Assembly (NCBI RefSeq): GCF_001280255.1
Contig: NZ_LHCI01000106.1
Span: 1,527,766 to 1,591,765 of the forward strand
Direction of reading: 5' to 3'
DNA length: 64,000 bases
Source of the DNA: Thermus aquaticus
GTDB taxonomy: Bacteria; Deinococcota; Deinococci; Deinococcales; Thermaceae
Shown piece after piece: positions 51,882 through 61,619 of the stretch. A program made the translations under genes and the position numbers. The notes under the pieces are model-generated. The model was not told where the DNA came from. It saw only the letters and a list, made by a program, of their open reading frames with translations, and did no database searches. Within the stretch, counting starts at the first letter, position 1, and each line of letters begins with the position of its first letter.

Positions 51882-52073
51882 AGATAGTGCAGGTAAGCTT
51901 GTCAAGCTCCACAGCCTCGAGGCGTAGGTCTGAGGAAAGAAGAGGCTACCTCTAGCCTAGCATGGTCAGGCTTGGCACGGCAACCCTGGAAGCCGGCTTT
52001 AACAGTCCCGCGAGCCTTCAAGAGCCTAAGAGGGCGGTGGTCCGGGCTCTGAAGGACTTCTGAAGGAGTGGAG
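51882..52073. other. Non-coding region between leader 1 and the WYL gene
   Basis: No gene is visible here. Two short dyads stand out: AGCTTG-T-CAAGCT (51896-51908), and AGGCTA-CCTC-TAGCCT (51943-51948 with 51953-51958). They lie between the outward array promoter and the WYL gene promoter and might be regulator sites or small hairpins. Confidence 0.4.
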
Positions 52074-52103
52074 TTGCAAGTCTGAGGGGAGTGCACTTAA
52101 GCT
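52074..52103 (+). promoter_or_regulatory. Leaderless promoter of the WYL regulator gene
   Basis: The -35 TTGCAA (52074-52079), 18-nt spacer and -10 TAAGCT (52098-52103) end 6 nt before the ATG at 52110. There is no Shine-Dalgarno sequence. The spacing is the same as at other leaderless starts in the window. Confidence 0.5.
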
Positions 52104-52109
52104 TTTTCC

Positions 52110-53099
52110 ATGGGACAGGAGGCCAAGAGCGCCCGACTGCTTGCGCTGGCCGACCTCCTGAAGCTCCGGCCCTACCGGGTGACGGAGCTCGCGCGGCGCT
52201 TCGGCGTGAGCGAGCGCACCGTGGAGCGGGACCTCGAGGCCCTCAAAGCCCTCGGCCAGCCTGTGGAGCGCCTCCGCCGGGGAGTCTACGTTATCCGGGA
52301 CCTTCCCCCTCCCCTCCACCCCATAGAGGCCCTGGCCCTCTTCGCTGCCGGGAGGCTCATCTACCACCAGGCCCCGACCCGCCAGTACCGCAGCGCCCTG
52401 GAGAAGCTCGCCCGCGCCCTGCCCCAACCGCTTCGGGAACTCCTTCTGAAGAGCGCAGAGGGTCTGGAGGCCCGAAACGGGGATAGCCGCACCTTGGAGC
52501 TCGTGGCCCGGGCCCTTCTGGAGCGAAGGGTGTTGGCCTTTGAGTACCGCTCGGGCGGCTCCAAAAACTGGCGGCCCAAGGAGCTTCTGGTCTACTTCCT
52601 GGAAGCGAACCGCACCAACCTCGGCCTCTACGCCATCGGCTACGAGCGGTCCTTCCACAAGGCGGTCCACACCTTTAAGCTCTCCCGGATGCGCAACGCC
52701 CGCCTCCTGGACGAGACCTACGAGATCCCCCAGGACTTTGACCCTAGGACCTACCTGCGCCAGGCCTGGGGGGTGGTGGGGGTGCGGGAGAAGGGGGTGG
52801 AAGTGCGCCTCCGCTTCGCCCCTGAAGCGGCCTGGCGGGTTCTGGAGGGGGACTACCCGGGCCTCCACCTCGAGGCGGAGCTTCCCGACGGGAGCCTCCT
52901 CGCCCGCCTCGAGGCCGCTCCCTTCAAGGACGGGGTGCCCTACGAGGTGCTGGCCTGGATCCAAAGCTTCGGTCCCCGGGTGGAGGTGCTGAGCCCCCCG
53001 GAGCTCCGGCACCTCTGGCTAGAGGAAGCAAAGCGGCTCTTGGAGCTCTACGGAACCCGACATGAGGTGTCGGGAACCCCGCTTAAGGTGGGCGCATGA
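52110..53099 (+). CDS. WYL-domain transcriptional regulator of the CRISPR-Cas locus
   Basis: The 329-residue protein has an N-terminal winged helix (YRVTELARRFGVSERTVERDLEALKALG, about 22-49) followed by a WYL ligand-binding domain (about 120-210; LAFEYRSGG, LGLYAIGYERSFHKAVHTFKLSRM) and a C-terminal WCX part. WYL proteins next to cas genes often repress or tune them and may sense nucleic acid or nucleotides. It is the first gene before cas3, overlapping it by 4 nt. A 19-bp palindrome lies inside its last codons. It is the best candidate to bind the two matching palindromes. Confidence 0.88.
   Translation: MGQEAKSARLLALADLLKLRPYRVTELARRFGVSERTVERDLEALKALGQPVERLRRGVYVIRDLPPPLHPIEALALFAAGRLIYHQAPTRQYRSALEKLARALPQPLRELLLKSAEGLEARNGDSRTLELVARALLERRVLAFEYRSGGSKNWRPKELLVYFLEANRTNLGLYAIGYERSFHKAVHTFKLSRMRNARLLDETYEIPQDFDPRTYLRQAWGVVGVREKGVEVRLRFAPEAAWRVLEGDYPGLHLEAELPDGSLLARLEAAPFKDGVPYEVLAWIQSFGPRVEVLSPPELRHLWLEEAKRLLELYGTRHEVSGTPLKVGA
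53056..53074. promoter_or_regulatory. Palindrome CCCGACA-N5-TGTCGGG before cas3
   Basis: The perfect 7-bp arms are CCCGACA (53056-53062) and TGTCGGG (53068-53074) around TGAGG. The flanks AA before and AA after are shared with the copy at 55875. It lies within the 3' end of the WYL gene, 22 nt before the cas3 ATG. The same spacing of arms at cse1 argues for a protein-binding site rather than a terminator. Confidence 0.65.
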
Positions 53100-55873
53100 G
53101 CGCAGAAAAGGCAGCCCTAGCCCTGTGGGCTAAAAGCGGCGATCCCTTCCACCCCCTCCTCGCCCACATGCTGGACACGGCGGCGGTGGCCCAGGCGGTG
53201 CTCTTCCGCGAGCCTTTCCGGACCCTGGCCCTCTACGCGGAGGACTGGGGGCTTTCCGTGGAGGAGGCTGTGGCCTGGGTGGCCCTCCTCGTGGGCCTCC
53301 ACGATCTGGGCAAGGCGAGCCCCGTCTTCCAGGCGGCCTGGGAGGAGGGGGCGAGGCGGGTGCAGGCGGCGGGCCTACCCCTGAAGGAGGGCCTGGAGTG
53401 GGTGGCCCACGGGGTCTTCACGGAGCTCCTCCTGAAGCGGCTCCTTAAGGAGAAGGGGCTCCCCGAGCGTGCGGCCAACGACCTCGCCGCCGCCCTCGGG
53501 GCCCACCACGGCTTCTTGGCAAGCCCCGAGGAGAAGAAAGCCGCCCGTCGCCAGCTCAAACAGGAAGACCCCCTTTGGTGGGAGGTCCGAAGTTGGCTTC
53601 TGGAGGAGCTGTTCCAAAAGCTTGGGGCCCGGCTCCCCGAGCTGGAAGGCGGGGAGGCCAGGCCCGAGGCCGTGCTTCGGGTCATGGCCCTGGCCTCCTT
53701 CGCCGACTGGGTGGCCTCGGACCCCGGTTTTTTCCCTTACGGACGGGACCCGCTTGCCCCGGATTACTACGGCGAGGCCCAAGACCTCGCCGCCGAGGCC
53801 CTGGAGCGGCTTGGCTGGAGGCCCTTCCACCTTCCCGAAAGGCGGGACTTCCAGGAGCTTTTCCCTTTTCCACCCAACCCTCTTCAGGCCACGCTTCCCC
53901 AGGTTCTGGGAAGCCCCAAGGAGCCCGTCTTGGTCTTGGTGGAGGCCCCCATGGGCATGGGGAAGACCGAGGCCGCCCTCTTCGCCCACCACCTTCTGCA
54001 ACAGAGCCTTTACCACCGGGGGCTTTACGTGGGCCTGCCCACCCAGGCCACGGCCAACGGTCTCTTTCCCAGGGTCCAGGCTTTTTTAGAGCAGATCCTT
54101 GAAAAGCCCGAGGTCCAGCTCCAGCACGGCACCGCCCTCCTCAACCCCCGCTACGCCGAGCTCCTGGAGCGGGCCAACCCCGCCCAAGTGTGGGACGAGG
54201 GGGAAGAAGGGGGTGCCGTGGCCTCGGCCTGGTTTTCCGCCCGCAAGCGGGCCATGCTGGCCCCTAACGGGGTGGGCACCCTGGACCAGGCCCTGTTGGG
54301 GGTCCTGCGGGTCAAGCACCACTTCATCCGCCTTTGGGGCCTCATGAACCGGGTGGTGGTCCTGGACGAGGTCCACGCCTACGACGTTTACACCTCGGGG
54401 CTTCTCCTCTCGCTCCTCAGGTGGCTCAAGGCCCTGGGCTCCAGCGCCATCGTCATGACCGCCACACTGCCCCCCTCGAGGCGGCGGGAGCTCCTTTCGG
54501 CCTGGGCGGGTGGGGAGGTGACCCAGGACCTGGGGGCCTACCCCCGGGTGGTGGTGGTGGAGGGAGAAGCCGTGCGCTGCGCCTCCTTATCCCCCGCCCG
54601 GGAAGTGGAACTGGCCCTCGAGCGGGTCCCCGTGGGGGTGGAGGAGGTGGCAAAGGCCCTGAAGGAAGCCCTCCCCGGGGCCCTTGGGGCCATTGTGAAC
54701 ACCGTGGACCGGGCCCAGGCCCTCTACCAGGCCCTGGGGAAGGGGGAAGCGCTCACCCTGGAAGGGCTGGCGCGCCGCCTGGGAGGGGTTTCGGGCGGGA
54801 AGGCCTGGGAGGAGGTGCTTGGGACCTTGCCCGAGCGTGGGGGCGAGGTGGTGGGGAAGGTCCTGGACGATGGCACCCTGGTCTTCCTCCTCCACGCCCG
54901 CTTCCCCGCCGAGGAGCGGGCCCTCAGGGAAGGGGTCATCGTGGCCCTCTTCGGCAAGGAGGGGCCCAGGCCCGAACGGGCCATCCTGGTGGCCACCCAG
55001 GTGGCGGAGCAGAGCCTGGACCTGGACTTTGACCTCCTCTATACCGACCTGGCCCCTGTGGACCTGGTTTTCCAGCGGGCCGGCAGGCTTCACCGCCACG
55101 GGCGGTCCCGGCCTGAAAAACACGCCTTCCCCCGCCTCCTCTTGGGCGTGCCGGAGGGCCTAGACTTCGGCGAACCCCTTTACTGGGACGCCGTCTATGA
55201 AGATTTCGTTCTGCTGGCCACCTGGAGGGCCCTCGAGGGGCGGCTTTCCTTCCGGCTCCCCCAGGACCTGGAGCCCCTCCTGGAGGCGGTCTACGAGGAG
55301 GCGGTTCATCTAGGGGAAGGGGTCCCCAAAGAGGACCCCGGCGAGTTCCCCGCCGACCTTTTGGAGCGGGCCCGGAAGAGCCTGGAGAGCCTCAAAAAGC
55401 GCCGGGCCAAAGAGGCTGAGACCGCCAGGGCCCTCTCCCTGAGGGACCCAGCCCGCCTCCTGGCCTACTGGGACGAAGGCGCTTTGGTGGCCCAGGAGCG
55501 TCTCGAGGACGATGAGGAGAAGGCGGAGACCCAGCGCCTCCTCACCCGCCTGGGGGACCCCAGCGTGGCCGTGGTGCCCCTCTTCCGGGTGGGTGAGGGG
55601 CTTTTCCTGGACCGGGAGGGGCGGCGGAGGGCGCCCCTGAAGGGGGAGGTCTCCCGGGAGGAGGCCGAGGCCCTCTTCCGGCGGGCGGTGCGGCTTTCCC
55701 GCTACCCCATACCCCAAACCCTCCTCGGGCAGGACCCGCCCAGCCCCTGGAAAAGAAGCGGCCTCCTATGGGGCCTTAGGCCCTTAGAGGTGGGAAGCGT
55801 CTTCGCGCTAAAGAAAAGCGCCTTCCAAGTGGACCTGGACCCAGAGCTGGGTGTGGTCTACAAGGAGGTTTAA
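53096..55873 (+). CDS. cas3: Cas3 nuclease-helicase (type I-E)
   Basis: The 925-residue single-strand nuclease and 3'-5' helicase degrades DNA marked by Cascade. The N-terminal HD domain (1 to about 250) has His24 (LAHMLD), His69-Asp70 (GLHDLGK) and His105 (VAHGVF), plus HHG and [10 protein letters not shown], which fit the known T. thermophilus Cas3 ligands. The SF2 helicase has Walker [18 protein letters not shown] in [18 protein letters not shown] and the late [11 protein letters not shown]. The C-terminal domain is present, so it is full length. It starts at ATG 53096, overlapping the WYL stop. Confidence 0.97.
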   Translation: MSAEKAALALWAKSGDPFHPLLAHMLDTAAVAQAVLFREPFRTLALYAEDWGLSVEEAVAWVALLVGLHDLGKASPVFQAAWEEGARRVQAAGLPLKEGLEWVAHGVFTELLLKRLLKEKGLPERAANDLAAALGAHHGFLASPEEKKAARRQLKQEDPLWWEVRSWLLEELFQKLGARLPELEGGEARPEAVLRVMALASFADWVASDPGFFPYGRDPLAPDYYGEAQDLAAEALERLGWRPFHLPERRDFQELFPFPPNPLQATLPQVLGSPKEPVLVLVEAPMGMGKTEAALFAHHLLQQSLYHRGLYVGLPTQATANGLFPRVQAFLEQILEKPEVQLQHGTALLNPRYAELLERANPAQVWDEGEEGGAVASAWFSARKRAMLAPNGVGTLDQALLGVLRVKHHFIRLWGLMNRVVVLDEVHAYDVYTSGLLLSLLRWLKALGSSAIVMTATLPPSRRRELLSAWAGGEVTQDLGAYPRVVVVEGEAVRCASLSPAREVELALERVPVGVEEVAKALKEALPGALGAIVNTVDRAQALYQALGKGEALTLEGLARRLGGVSGGKAWEEVLGTLPERGGEVVGKVLDDGTLVFLLHARFPAEERALREGVIVALFGKEGPRPERAILVATQVAEQSLDLDFDLLYTDLAPVDLVFQRAGRLHRHGRSRPEKHAFPRLLLGVPEGLDFGEPLYWDAVYEDFVLLATWRALEGRLSFRLPQDLEPLLEAVYEEAVHLGEGVPKEDPGEFPADLLERARKSLESLKKRRAKEAETARALSLRDPARLLAYWDEGALVAQERLEDDEEKAETQRLLTRLGDPSVAVVPLFRVGEGLFLDREGRRRAPLKGEVSREEAEALFRRAVRLSRYPIPQTLLGQDPPSPWKRSGLLWGLRPLEVGSVFALKKSAFQVDLDPELGVVYKEV

Positions 55874-55874
55874 A

Positions 55875-55893
55875 CCCGACAGGGGTTGTCGGG
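55875..55893. promoter_or_regulatory. Palindrome CCCGACA-N5-TGTCGGG before cse1
   Basis: CCCGACA (55875-55881) and TGTCGGG (55887-55893) around GGGGT, with the same AA...AA flanks as at 53056. It lies just after the cas3 stop, 24 nt before the cse1 ATG. A TATAAA at 55903-55908 and an AGGGAGG ribosome site follow, so this could be a regulated internal promoter for the Cascade genes. Confidence 0.65.
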
Positions 55894-55917
55894 AAGAGGA
55901 GGTATAAAGGGAGGAGC

Positions 55918-57390
55918 ATGAAGAAGTTTTCGCTTCTGGAGGAACCCTGGATCCCCGTGCTCAGGGAAGGGAGGGTGGAGGAGGTGGGGCTTAGAGAGGC
56001 CCTCCTCCAGGCCCACAACATTACCCGCATAGAAACCCCTTCGCCTCTGGAGGAGGCCGCCCTGCACCGCCTTCTCCTGGCGGTGCTCCACCGGGCCCTT
56101 ATGGGCCCCCGCCGCCTGGAGGACGTCCTGGACTGGTGGCGGGCGGGCCGTTTCCCCGAGGGGCCCCTGACGAACTACCTGGACCGCTTTGCTGACAGGT
56201 TCTTCCTCTTCCACCCCAAGACCCCCTTCTTTCAGGTGGCGGACCTCCCGGAGGAGAACGCCCTCCCCTGGAGCAAGCTCCTCCCCGAGCTCGCAAGCGG
56301 CAACAACCCCACCCTCTTTGACCACACCACCGAGGAAAACGTCCCCAAAGTCGCCTACGCCCAGGCCGCCCGGGCGCTCCTGGTGCACCAGACCTTTGCC
56401 CTCGGTGGGCTTCTCCGCCGCTTTGGGGTGGCCTCGGCCAAGGACGCCCCTGTGGCCCGCCCCGCCCTTTTCCTGCCCACCGGGGGGAACCTCCTGGAAA
56501 CCCTGCTCCTCAACCTTGTGCCCTACACCCCGGAGGAGGACGCCCCCATCTGGGAGGTGCCTCCTTTGAGGCTCGCCGACCTCGAGGGCGGCAGGACCAA
56601 ATGGCCCATTGCCGGCCGGACCCGGGTCTACACCTGGCCCACCCGGGGGGTGCGCCTCCTGGACGAGGGGGGCGGGGTGCGCTTCATGGGGTACGGCCCC
56701 GGGGTGGAGCCCCTAGAGGCCACTTACCGGGACCCCATGGTGGCCCAGCGCCTAGATAGCAGAGGCAACCTGGCGGCCCTTCGCCTTTCCGAGGACAGGA
56801 GTTTCTGGCGGGACTTCTCCGCCATGCTCCCCAGGCAGGGGGGCAAAGTGGCCGCCACCGTGGAGCACGCCGAGAACCTACAGGGAGAGCTCGAGGATGG
56901 GGGCGAAGAGGCCAGGGTGGCCTTGAGGGTGTTGGGCCAGGTCTCGGACCAGGCCAAGGTCCTGGACGTGCGCCGGGAGGTCTACCCTCTGCCGCCCGGT
57001 CTTCTATGCCCGGAGGCGGAGGGGAAGCTGGAGAAGGCCCTGAAGGATGCCGAGGAGCTGGGGCGGGGTTTACAGGGCTTGGCCCTCCAAGTGGCCCGGG
57101 CGGTGGTGGGCGAGCGGGACCGCAAGGAGCTCACCGACTTCGCCCGCTCCCTCCCCCTGGGGCGGCTTTACTGGCACGCTCTGGACGGCGCCTTCCCTGG
57201 CTTTCTCGCCCGTGTGGGGGAAGGGGAGGCGCTTGGGCTATGGCAGGAGGCCCTTAAGAGGGCCGCTCTGGAAGCCTGGGCGGCCACCCGCCTTTTCCTG
57301 GGCACCGAGGCCAGGCACCTCAAGGCCGTGGCCGAGGGGGAGCGGGTTCTTGGGCGCCTTCTGGGTGAGCTGAAGGAGGTGGTGAAGTGA
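55918..57390 (+). CDS. cse1: Cascade large subunit Cse1 (Cas8e)
   Basis: The 490-residue subunit reads the PAM and recruits Cas3. Typical parts are FSLLEEPWIPVLREGRVEEVGLREALLQAH at the N terminus, FLFHPKTPFFQVADL, NPTLFDHTTEENVPKVAYAQAARALL (L1 region) and the C-terminal four-helix bundle from about residue 360. The length matches T. thermophilus CasA. It is separated from cas3 by 44 nt, the largest gap in the operon, where the second palindrome sits. Confidence 0.95.
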   Translation: MKKFSLLEEPWIPVLREGRVEEVGLREALLQAHNITRIETPSPLEEAALHRLLLAVLHRALMGPRRLEDVLDWWRAGRFPEGPLTNYLDRFADRFFLFHPKTPFFQVADLPEENALPWSKLLPELASGNNPTLFDHTTEENVPKVAYAQAARALLVHQTFALGGLLRRFGVASAKDAPVARPALFLPTGGNLLETLLLNLVPYTPEEDAPIWEVPPLRLADLEGGRTKWPIAGRTRVYTWPTRGVRLLDEGGGVRFMGYGPGVEPLEATYRDPMVAQRLDSRGNLAALRLSEDRSFWRDFSAMLPRQGGKVAATVEHAENLQGELEDGGEEARVALRVLGQVSDQAKVLDVRREVYPLPPGLLCPEAEGKLEKALKDAEELGRGLQGLALQVARAVVGERDRKELTDFARSLPLGRLYWHALDGAFPGFLARVGEGEALGLWQEALKRAALEAWAATRLFLGTEARHLKAVAEGERVLGRLLGELKEVVK

Positions 57391-57887
57391 GCCAAGGAGA
57401 GCGGTTTCTGGAGTGGCTGGAGGCCTTGAAGGGAAAAAGGGCCTGGACACCGGCGCGGGCGGCCCTGAGGCGGAGCCTGGCCTTTCCCCCGGGGGCCTAC
57501 CCCAAGGCCATGCCCTACGTGGAGCCCTTTGTCAGGGAGGAGGGCTGGAAGCGGGAGGCCCACTACCTGGTGGCGGCCCTCTACGCCCTTAAAGACGGTG
57601 CCCACCAGAAGGGGCGCACCCTGGCCCGGGCCTTAAGGGAGAAAGCCCAGGAGTCCGATAGCGTGGAGAAGCGTTTCCTGGCGCTTTTGGACGCTGACCG
57701 GGACCAGATCGCCTTCCGCCTGCGCCAGGCGGTGGGGCTTGTTGGGGAGGGGCTGGACTTCGCCCGGCTTTTGGATGACCTCCTCGGTTGGTTTTCCCCA
57801 GAGCGGCGGGTCCAGGCTCGCTGGGCCAGGGAGTTTTACGGAACCGAGGCCTCGGAGGAAGAGAAGGAGAAGGAGGTGGAGGCATGA
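57387..57887 (+). CDS. cse2: Cascade small subunit Cse2 (Cas11e)
   Basis: The 166-residue helical, basic protein forms the belly dimer of Cascade and contacts target DNA. It has RFLEWLEALKGKRAWTPARAALRRSLAFPPGAYPKAMPYVEPFV and VEKRFLALLDADRDQIAFRLRQAVGLV, both typical of Cse2. Its GTG start overlaps the cse1 stop, and its stop overlaps cas7 (ATGA). Confidence 0.94.
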   Translation: MSQGERFLEWLEALKGKRAWTPARAALRRSLAFPPGAYPKAMPYVEPFVREEGWKREAHYLVAALYALKDGAHQKGRTLARALREKAQESDSVEKRFLALLDADRDQIAFRLRQAVGLVGEGLDFARLLDDLLGWFSPERRVQARWAREFYGTEASEEEKEKEVEA

Positions 57888-58999
57888 AGCTTTTGGAAGT
57901 GCACATCCTGCAGACGGTGGCTCCCAGCAACCTGAACCGGGACGACACGGGAAGCCCCAAGGACGCCCTCTTTGGGGGCTTCCGCCGGGCCAGGATCTCT
58001 AGCCAGGCCCAGAAGCGGGCGGTGCGGGTGGCCTTCAAGGACTGGCCCCTCCTTTCCGAGGAGGAGCGGGCGGTGCGGACCAAGCGGCTTGTGGAGGAGC
58101 TTCTCCGCAGGCTTGAGGACGTGAAGGAGGAGCTTGCCCGCCGAGCCGTGGAAAACGCCTTGAATGCCCTGGGCTTTGGGGTGAAGGAGGGGCGGACGGA
58201 GTACCTGTTTTTCCTAGGCAACCGTGAGCTGGACGCTTTGGCCCAGGGCATCCGGGAGAACCTCGAGGCCCTCTCCGGGGAGGTGAAGGGCAAGAAAAAG
58301 GCGGAGGTCCCTGACGAGCTCAAAAAGGCCCTGGAGCGGGTCCTGGACGGGGGTAAGGCCGTGGACCTGGCCCTTTTTGGCCGGATGCTGGCGGACCGGC
58401 CCGAGCTCGGGAAGGACGCCGCAGCCCAGGTAGCCCACGCCCTCTCCACCCACAAGGTGGACCGGGAGTTTGACTTTTACACCGCCGTGGACGACCTGAA
58501 CCCCAAGGAGGAGACCGGGGCGGGGATGATGGGGGACGTGGAGTTTTACTCCGCTACCCTCTACCGCTACGCCGTGGTGGACCTGGAAAAGCTCCTGGAA
58601 AACCTCCAGGGGGACAAGGAGCTGGCCCTCAAGGGGGCCCTGGCCTTCCTCGAGGCCTTCGCCCTCACCCTGCCCTCGGGCAAGCAGAACAGCTTCGCCG
58701 CCCACAACCCGCCCCTCTTCGTGGCCTTTCGGGCCGGGGAGGGGATGCCCCGGAACCTGGCCACGGCCTTTGAGCGGCCCATCCGGCCCAGGGAAGACGC
58801 GCCCCTTTCCCGCCTTTCGGCGGAGGCCCTGATGGAGGAGTGGGCCAGGTTTGACCGGGTGTATGGGCCCTTGAGCCCCGAGTGGAAGGGGGCCCTGGAC
58901 CTCACGGAAGCGCAGGGGGACGGGCTTCCCCGGTTAGGGGACCTGAAGGCCCTCAAGGAGAAGGTGGCGGAGGCCGTGAGGGCGCTTCTGGAGGTGTAG
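57884..58999 (+). CDS. cas7: Cascade backbone Cas7e (Cse4/CasC)
   Basis: The 371-residue RRM-like subunit forms the six-copy crRNA backbone. It begins LLEVHILQTVAPSNLNRDDTGSPKDALFGGFRRARISSQAQKRAVR and has EFDFYTAVDDLNPKEETGAGMMGDVEFYSATLYRYAVVDL and LPSGKQNSFAAHNPPLFVAFR, all characteristic. The ATG at 57884 is preferred; the 32 codons before it are a shadow of cse2. Confidence 0.96.
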   Translation: MKLLEVHILQTVAPSNLNRDDTGSPKDALFGGFRRARISSQAQKRAVRVAFKDWPLLSEEERAVRTKRLVEELLRRLEDVKEELARRAVENALNALGFGVKEGRTEYLFFLGNRELDALAQGIRENLEALSGEVKGKKKAEVPDELKKALERVLDGGKAVDLALFGRMLADRPELGKDAAAQVAHALSTHKVDREFDFYTAVDDLNPKEETGAGMMGDVEFYSATLYRYAVVDLEKLLENLQGDKELALKGALAFLEAFALTLPSGKQNSFAAHNPPLFVAFRAGEGMPRNLATAFERPIRPREDAPLSRLSAEALMEEWARFDRVYGPLSPEWKGALDLTEAQGDGLPRLGDLKALKEKVAEAVRALLEV

Positions 59000-59000
59000 C

Positions 59001-59672
59001 GTGGCTACCCTCCTCCTTAGGCTCCAAGGCCCCCTGCAGTCCTGGGGCACCCGGAGCCGCTTTGACCACCGGGACACCTGGCCCTACCCCACGAAAAGCG
59101 GGGTAGTGGGCCTTCTGGCCGCTGCCTTGGGCCGGGACCGGAGGGAGGACATCTCCGACCTGGCCGCCCTCCGCATGGGGGTGCGGGTGGACCGGAAGGG
59201 GGTGCTCCGGGTGGACTACCAGACGGCTCAGGGCGTCCTCGCCGCCGACCTCAAGGCCAAGCGGGACGTGCAGAGCTGGCGGTACTTCCTCTCCGACGCC
59301 GCCTTCCTGGTGGGCCTCGAGGGGGACGGGGGGTTCCTTCGCGAGCTCCATAGCGCCCTGAAGCGCCCCCGCTTCCCCCTTTACTTGGGCCGCAAGGGCT
59401 ACGTGCCAAGCCCCCCGCCCTACCTGCCCGACGGCTTCCTCGAGGCCCCCTTGGTGGAGGCCCTGAAGGCCTACCCCTACCTGGGGAGGGGAAGGCCTCA
59501 GGGGGAACTTCTCCTGGTCCTGGAAGCCGGGGAGGGCCGCCTGGTCTACGACCAGCCCTCGGGGCCCTTTAGCGAGCGCCGCTTCGCCGCCCGGTATGTG
59601 CGGGAGGAGGTGCTTCCCCAAGAAGCGGTTCCGGAAGGCCCCCCAAGGTGGGAGGTGGCCCATGTGGGTTAG
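59001..59672 (+). CDS. cas5: Cascade subunit Cas5e (CasD)
   Basis: The 223-residue RAMP protein holds the 5' handle of the crRNA. It starts (GTG) ATLLLRLQGPLQSWGTRSRFDHRDTWPYPTKSGVVGLLAAALG and continues RMGVRVDRKGVLRVDYQTAQGV and RYFLSDAAFLVGLEG. It lies 1 nt after cas7 and overlaps cas6e by 11 nt. Confidence 0.95.
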   Translation: MATLLLRLQGPLQSWGTRSRFDHRDTWPYPTKSGVVGLLAAALGRDRREDISDLAALRMGVRVDRKGVLRVDYQTAQGVLAADLKAKRDVQSWRYFLSDAAFLVGLEGDGGFLRELHSALKRPRFPLYLGRKGYVPSPPPYLPDGFLEAPLVEALKAYPYLGRGRPQGELLLVLEAGEGRLVYDQPSGPFSERRFAARYVREEVLPQEAVPEGPPRWEVAHVG

Positions 59673-60297
59673 CAAGCTGGTGCTAAACCCGGCCTCCAAG
59701 GCGGCCCGACGGGACCTGGCCAACCCCTACGAGATGCACCGCACCCTCTCCAAGGCGGTGTCCGAGGCCCTTAAGGAAGGAAGGGAGCGGCTTCTTTGGC
59801 GCCTGGAGCCCACCCGGGGCCTGGAGCCTCCCGTGGTCCTGGTGCAGACCCTCACCGAGCCCGACTGGAGCGTGCTGGAGGAGGGGTACGCCGAGGTCTT
59901 CCCCCCGAAGCCCTTTGAGCCAGCCCTCCACCCTGGACAGCGCCTCCGCTTCCGCCTGCGGGCCAACCCCGCCAAGCGCCTTGCGGCCACGGGGAAGCGG
60001 GTGGCCTTGAAGACCCCGGCGGAGAAGGTCGCCTGGCTGGAGAGGCGGCTTCTGGAGGGAGGTTTCCGCCTTCTTGAGGGGGAGCAGGGACCCCTGGTCC
60101 GCATCCTTCAGGACACCTTTCTAGAAGCCCGCCGCGGCAAAGGGGAAGGGGGCGAGGGGAGGCTTCTCCAGGTCCAAGCGGTGCTCTTTGAGGGGCGCCT
60201 CGAGGTGGTGGACCCGGGGAAGGCGCAGGCCACCCTGAAGCAGGGCATAGGCCCCGGCAAGGCCCTCGGCCTCGGCCTCCTCTCCCTCGCTCCCTAG
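59662..60297 (+). CDS. cas6e: CRISPR repeat endoribonuclease Cas6e (Cse3)
   Basis: The 211-residue enzyme cleaves the repeat hairpin of the pre-crRNA and stays bound to the 3' stem. The length equals that of T. thermophilus HB8 Cse3, and the sequence as I recall it is very close. The proposed catalytic pair Tyr23 and His26 lies in NPYEMHRTLSKAV. The C-terminal Gly-rich loop GIGPGKALGLGLLSLAP is present. The ATG at 59662 overlaps cas5. Confidence 0.96.
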   Translation: MWVSKLVLNPASKAARRDLANPYEMHRTLSKAVSEALKEGRERLLWRLEPTRGLEPPVVLVQTLTEPDWSVLEEGYAEVFPPKPFEPALHPGQRLRFRLRANPAKRLAATGKRVALKTPAEKVAWLERRLLEGGFRLLEGEQGPLVRILQDTFLEARRGKGEGGEGRLLQVQAVLFEGRLEVVDPGKAQATLKQGIGPGKALGLGLLSLAP

Positions 60298-60305
60298 GAG
60301 GGCCC

Positions 60306-61277
60306 ATGCCCCCCGTGCCCAGCGCCAGGAACCTCAAGGAGCTTCCCAAGTTCCGGGATGGCCTCTCCTACCTCTACGTGGAGCACGCCGTGGTGGAGCG
60401 GGAGGCGGGAGGCATCGGCATCTACGACCAAGAAGGCCTCACCCTGGCCCCGGTGGCGGGCCTAGGGGTCCTCTTCCTGGGCCCCGGCACCCGCATCACC
60501 CACGCCGCCATCCGCCTCCTCGCGGAAAACGGCTGCACCGTGGCCTGGGTGGGGGAGGGCATGGCCCGCTTCTACGCCCAGGGCCTGGGAGACACCCGGA
60601 GCGCCGTCCGGCTCTACCGGCAGGCCCGGGCCTGGGCCGAACCGGCCCTGCACCTCCAGGTGGTGATGCGGCTTTACCGCATGCGCTTCCCCGAGCCCCT
60701 GCCCGAGGGCCTGACCCTGGAGCAGGTGCGGGGCCTCGAGGGGGTGCGGGTGCGGGAGACGTACGCCCGCTGGAGCCGGGAGACGGGCGTGCCCTGGCAC
60801 GGCCGGAGCTACGACCGGGGCAACTGGCGGGCGGCGGACCCCGTGAACCGGGCCCTCTCCGCCGGGGCCGCTTACCTCTACGGCCTCGCCCACGCCGCCA
60901 TCGTCTCCATGGGCTTTAGCCCTGCCCTGGGCTTCATCCACACCGGGAAGCTCCTCTCCTTTGTCTACGACATCGCCGATCTCTACAAGGCGGATTACCT
61001 CGTCCCGGCCGCTTTCCGCACCGTGGCGGAGTCCGAGGAGGGGGTGGAGCGTAGGGTGCGCCGGATGCTGCGGGAGGCCATTCAGGAGGGAAGGCTTTTG
61101 GAGCGTATGGCCGAGGACCTCCTGGAGCTTTTCCGGGGCTTGGGCCTTCCCGGGGACGAGGACCTGGTGGAAGAGGACCCAACCCGTCCTGGGGGCCTTT
61201 GGGACCTCGAGGGGGAGGTGGAGGGCGGGGTGGCCTATGGTGGTGATGATCCTGGAGAAGGTTCCGAAGAGCCTTAG
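60306..61277 (+). CDS. cas1: Cas1 integrase (type I-E)
   Basis: The 323-residue subunit of the Cas1-Cas2 spacer integrase has metal ligands likely at Glu145 (GLEGVRVRETY), His212 (FIHTGKLLSFVYD), Asp222 and Asp225 (YDIADLYK), matching the E. coli Cas1 pattern. The C-terminal tail beyond residue 280 is acidic and Gly-rich (DLEGEVEGGVAYGGDDPGE). It overlaps the cas2 start by 41 nt. Confidence 0.96.
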   Translation: MPPVPSARNLKELPKFRDGLSYLYVEHAVVEREAGGIGIYDQEGLTLAPVAGLGVLFLGPGTRITHAAIRLLAENGCTVAWVGEGMARFYAQGLGDTRSAVRLYRQARAWAEPALHLQVVMRLYRMRFPEPLPEGLTLEQVRGLEGVRVRETYARWSRETGVPWHGRSYDRGNWRAADPVNRALSAGAAYLYGLAHAAIVSMGFSPALGFIHTGKLLSFVYDIADLYKADYLVPAAFRTVAESEEGVERRVRRMLREAIQEGRLLERMAEDLLELFRGLGLPGDEDLVEEDPTRPGGLWDLEGEVEGGVAYGGDDPGEGSEEP

Positions 61278-61614
61278 GGGGGACCTCACCCGCTTCCTGG
61301 TGGAGGTGGACACCGGGGTCTTCGTGGGTCGGGTTAGCGCCACGGTGCGGGAACTCCTCTGGGAGCGGGCCGTGGAGAAGGCCGAGGGCGGCAGGGTGGC
61401 CCTCGCCTACCGTACCAACAACGAGCAGGGCTTCGCCTTGCGGCTTCACGGCTACCCGGATCGCTTCCTGCGGGACTTTGATGGTATAGTGTTGGTGGGC
61501 GTTCGGAACGCCGAGGCGGCGCGGAAGGCGGAGAAGTTGTCCAGGCAAGTTGAGAGGTACAAAAAGCGCCTCGCCAAGGCTTCCGAAGGGGATCTTGAAA
61601 ACCAAAAACCGTAA
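61237..61614 (+). CDS. cas2: Cas2 (type I-E)
   Basis: The 125-residue protein of the CRISPR-associated Cas2e form has VVMILEKVPKSLRGDLTRFLVEVDTGVFVGRVSATVRELLWERAVE and GRVALAYRTNNEQGFALRLHG. It bridges two Cas1 dimers during spacer integration. The ATG at 61237 is used, although a second ATG at 61246 is equally possible. It ends 6 nt before the array 2 leader, with no room for a terminator. Confidence 0.94.
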   Translation: MVVMILEKVPKSLRGDLTRFLVEVDTGVFVGRVSATVRELLWERAVEKAEGGRVALAYRTNNEQGFALRLHGYPDRFLRDFDGIVLVGVRNAEAARKAEKLSRQVERYKKRLAKASEGDLENQKP

Positions 61615-61619
61615 TCATT

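Noticed and set aside
50132-51927. Long open frames across array 1 that translate into repeating GPSPRAWGL / AIPTCVGTT peptides
   Set aside because: They are translations of CRISPR repeats and spacers; the 61-nt period shifts frame regularly and no start or ribosome site fits.
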